This document shows, piece by piece, positions 15,619 to 17,120 of a DNA stretch of 17,120 nt (positions within the stretch are counted from its first letter, which is position 1; each line of letters begins with the position of its first letter). The notes below the pieces were generated by a model. It had not been told where the DNA came from and did not search any database. It saw nothing but the letters and a program-made list of their open reading frames with translations. The stretch comes from GCA-003244245 sp050699575 (GTDB lineage Bacteria > Actinomycetota > Actinomycetes > Mycobacteriales > Pseudonocardiaceae). Position numbers and translations under genes: made by a program. The stretch spans positions 1-17,120 of the forward strand of contig JBOHFG010000496.1 in the NCBI GenBank assembly GCA_050699575.1, given 5' to 3'.

Positions 15619-16739
15619 ATGTAGGTGGGCAGGTTCGCGGTGACCAGGTGCTGGTGGAAGGTGAAGACGTTCGGGTCCGTAGCGTCGATGGCGGCACTCA
15701 CCCAGTGGTTCTGGACCTCGCCGAAGGTCGTCACCCGGGTGAAGTTCTCGATGACGTTCGGGCCCGGGAGCCCCGCTGCGTTGGTCGTGGCAGCGTCGGT
15801 GAGCGGCTTGTCCATCTCGAAGCTGTGACTGTCACCGTTGACGAGCACAACCTTGCCGTCGAATGCGATGGACTGGCGGGCCAGCTCGGCCTTGGTGTCG
15901 GCGAAGTGGGTCACGGTCGCCGTGGGATCCCACATGTCCGCCTGGATCACGATCATGACGCCCTTGGCGTGTGCCGCCTTGGCCGCAGCGAACCCAGCGC
16001 GTAGCCACGCCAGGTTGGCGGCGTTGCGGGCGGCGTACTCGGCCTGCCCCTGCGCAGCCGGGCCGTTCTTGCCGCCGTCGGCGAAGTTGTTGTCACTGCC
16101 CGGGATGTTGAGGCCGATAAAGGTCACCGGGCCCTGGCTCCAGCGGACGTTCTCCGGGTAGGCGGCACTCTGCCGGACCTGCTGGATCGTGCGCCGGCCC
16201 AGGCTGCGGCTGGTCGGGTAGAAAAGGGTCCGCTCGTAGGCCAGCCGGTCGTTGGAGTCCGAGATCGCGCCGTCCTTGGTGGCCGGGCGGTCGCAGTCGG
16301 TCCATTCGTTGTCGCCGGGCACGAAAACGACGGGATCGCGGAACCGCCCGAACAGGCCGAGGGCGTACTTGTAAACATCCGGGTGGGTCGCGTCGGCCAC
16401 TGCCTTGTCGGGAGTGACGCTGCCCGGGGCCGGGATGTGGGGATCGGCATAGCAGGGCTCGCTGCCGTTCTTGATGTCGCCGTCGAACACCGAGAAGGCG
16501 AGATTCGTGCGGTTCATGTCGTCGATCAGGTTCGGGTACTTCGCCCGGCCATAGTCGCCGTAGGGCATGTCACCGAACAGGCCAACCTCGTAGGTTCCGC
16601 CGGAGACCGGGGGAATGATGGGGATCGGGGGAATCTGGAACGGGCCGGCCAGCGCCGGGTTGGCCGAGGCCACGGCCAGGCTGCTGGCCAGGGTGACGAG
16701 CGCCAGGGCGCTGAGAACGGTCCGTGTGCGACGCACCAT
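15600..16739 (-). CDS. Secreted metallophosphoesterase-like protein
   Basis: A 379-residue exported protein. The signal peptide has basic MVRRTR, a hydrophobic core LSALALVTLASSLAVA and a likely cleavage after NPALA (residue 31). The mature part carries the order of metal-binding motifs of the calcineurin-like fold in variant form: GLFGDMPYGDYG (53-64), SVFDGDIKNGS (83-93), VPGDNEWTDC (140-149) and VNGDSHSFEMDKP (300-312). The classical DxH, GNHE and GHxH residues are partly replaced. Two cysteines, Cys96 and Cys149, may form a disulfide. A phosphoesterase is likely; the substrate is unknown. The ATG at 16739 follows GGAGG with a 6-nt spacer. The stop is in the loop of a hairpin. Confidence 0.82.
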   Translation of the reverse strand: MVRRTRTVLSALALVTLASSLAVASANPALAGPFQIPPIPIIPPVSGGTYEVGLFGDMPYGDYGRAKYPNLIDDMNRTNLAFSVFDGDIKNGSEPCYADPHIPAPGSVTPDKAVADATHPDVYKYALGLFGRFRDPVVFVPGDNEWTDCDRPATKDGAISDSNDRLAYERTLFYPTSRSLGRRTIQQVRQSAAYPENVRWSQGPVTFIGLNIPGSDNNFADGGKNGPAAQGQAEYAARNAANLAWLRAGFAAAKAAHAKGVMIVIQADMWDPTATVTHFADTKAELARQSIAFDGKVVLVNGDSHSFEMDKPLTDAATTNAAGLPGPNVIENFTRVTTFGEVQNHWVSAAIDATDPNVFTFHQHLVTANLPTYISPPAP

Positions 16740-17045
16740 CCGTTGCCTCCTTCAGGCGAATGCACCGCACAGCTCGACGGTGTTTATGCAACCTCACGCG
16801 ATAACATCTACCGGAATCCACCCACACCGGGAACGAAGGACATCGCGCGGACGAAATCCGGGCACTGCGCGTCGCGGGAGCCGATTCGCTCACGAGACAG
16901 TCACCGTCAGTTAGGTCACAGAGCCGTCGCGGGTAACGCACTGAGCTGCGACAAGAGCAATCGGCAACGTCTTTGAGCGCTCACGTCACAGGTCACGGTC
17001 GTTTCACGATCGCGTGCCGCGAGCAGACCGGAAAAGCTTGAGCAC
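16740..17045. other. Intergenic region upstream of the metallophosphoesterase, no gene seen
   Basis: Somewhat lower in GC than the rest. Open frames here lack ribosome sites and protein-like composition. The phosphoesterase promoter should lie in the first 150 bases; CATAAA near 16783-16788 (minus strand) is a possible -10, without a clear -35. A single CTCACGAG octamer occurs near 16888, but with no partner arm. Confidence 0.45.
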
Positions 17046-17102
17046 GCATTAGGTTCCACTCAGCGGTCAGCAGAGCCATCAGAGGTTGCATGAGGTTCCA
17101 CT
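17046..17102 (+). repeat. Pair of 15-bp direct repeats near the right edge, possible IS21-like end
   Basis: GCATTAGGTTCCACT at 17046-17060 and GCATGAGGTTCCACT at 17088-17102 match at 14 of 15 positions with a 42-bp period. Multiple short direct repeats within about 60 bp of the tip are a feature of IS21-family ends, and a TG dinucleotide (17039-17040) precedes the first repeat. No transposase gene is inside the window, so this is only a possible element boundary. Confidence 0.4.
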
Positions 17103-17120
17103 TGGCGCAATGGAGCCGGT

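Noticed and set aside
16885..16895. CTCACGAG octamer as a possible fourth copy of the 46-bp palindrome
   Set aside because: No CTCGTGAG partner is present 30-40 nt upstream and the inner AACACTGTT is missing.

Overview
The window is high-GC actinobacterial DNA. It encodes a mycothiol S-conjugate amidase, so the host makes mycothiol. Gene content and order closely follow the Mycobacterium tuberculosis segment Rv1077-Rv1095 as I remember it. Reading right to left here, the shared genes are cbs, an RDD/Pra-like protein, metB, then greA and a DUF4307 gene on the opposite strand, then mca, a small membrane protein, a DUF255 thioredoxin-fold protein, a short-chain Z-isoprenyl diphosphate synthase and phoH2. 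No mycobacterial hallmarks such as PE/PPE genes are present, so a related mycolata or Pseudonocardiaceae-type genome is my best inference. No rRNA, tRNA, CRISPR array or complete mobile element was seen.

Layout. Positions 1-7085 form a run of minus-strand genes: the 5' end of phoH2, a DUF885 metallopeptidase-like gene, the prenyltransferase, an O-methyltransferase, a ribbon-helix-helix-like protein, the DUF255 protein, a small membrane protein and mca. Positions 7247-8393 hold DUF4307 and greA on the plus strand, with a canonical intrinsic terminator between them. Positions 8378-13039 hold a sulfur and threonine amino-acid block on the minus strand (ilvA, metB, RDD protein, cbs), with one small exported plus-strand protein between ilvA and metB. 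A Bax-inhibitor-1 family membrane protein lies at 13169-13969. A tightly overlapping plus-strand operon (45-residue membrane peptide plus two PRC-barrel proteins) lies at 14155-15310. A secreted, atypical metallophosphoesterase is encoded at 15600-16739. The last 380 bases have no gene but carry a pair of direct repeats that may mark the edge of an element beyond the window.

How the genes work together. cbs makes cystathionine from homocysteine and serine. metB makes or cleaves cystathionine-type substrates. ilvA feeds 2-oxobutyrate into isoleucine synthesis, so the block links methionine, cysteine and isoleucine metabolism. Mca, which detoxifies mycothiol (cysteine-based) conjugates, is nearby.

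The most notable non-coding signal is a family of three 46-bp palindromes (377-422, 1638-1683, 5930-5975). Each sits exactly at the 3' end of a minus-strand gene and contains that gene's TGA stop codon. One copy is a perfect inverted repeat of 24-bp arms. Two of the copies bracket the DUF885 gene, which is not part of the mycobacterial order.
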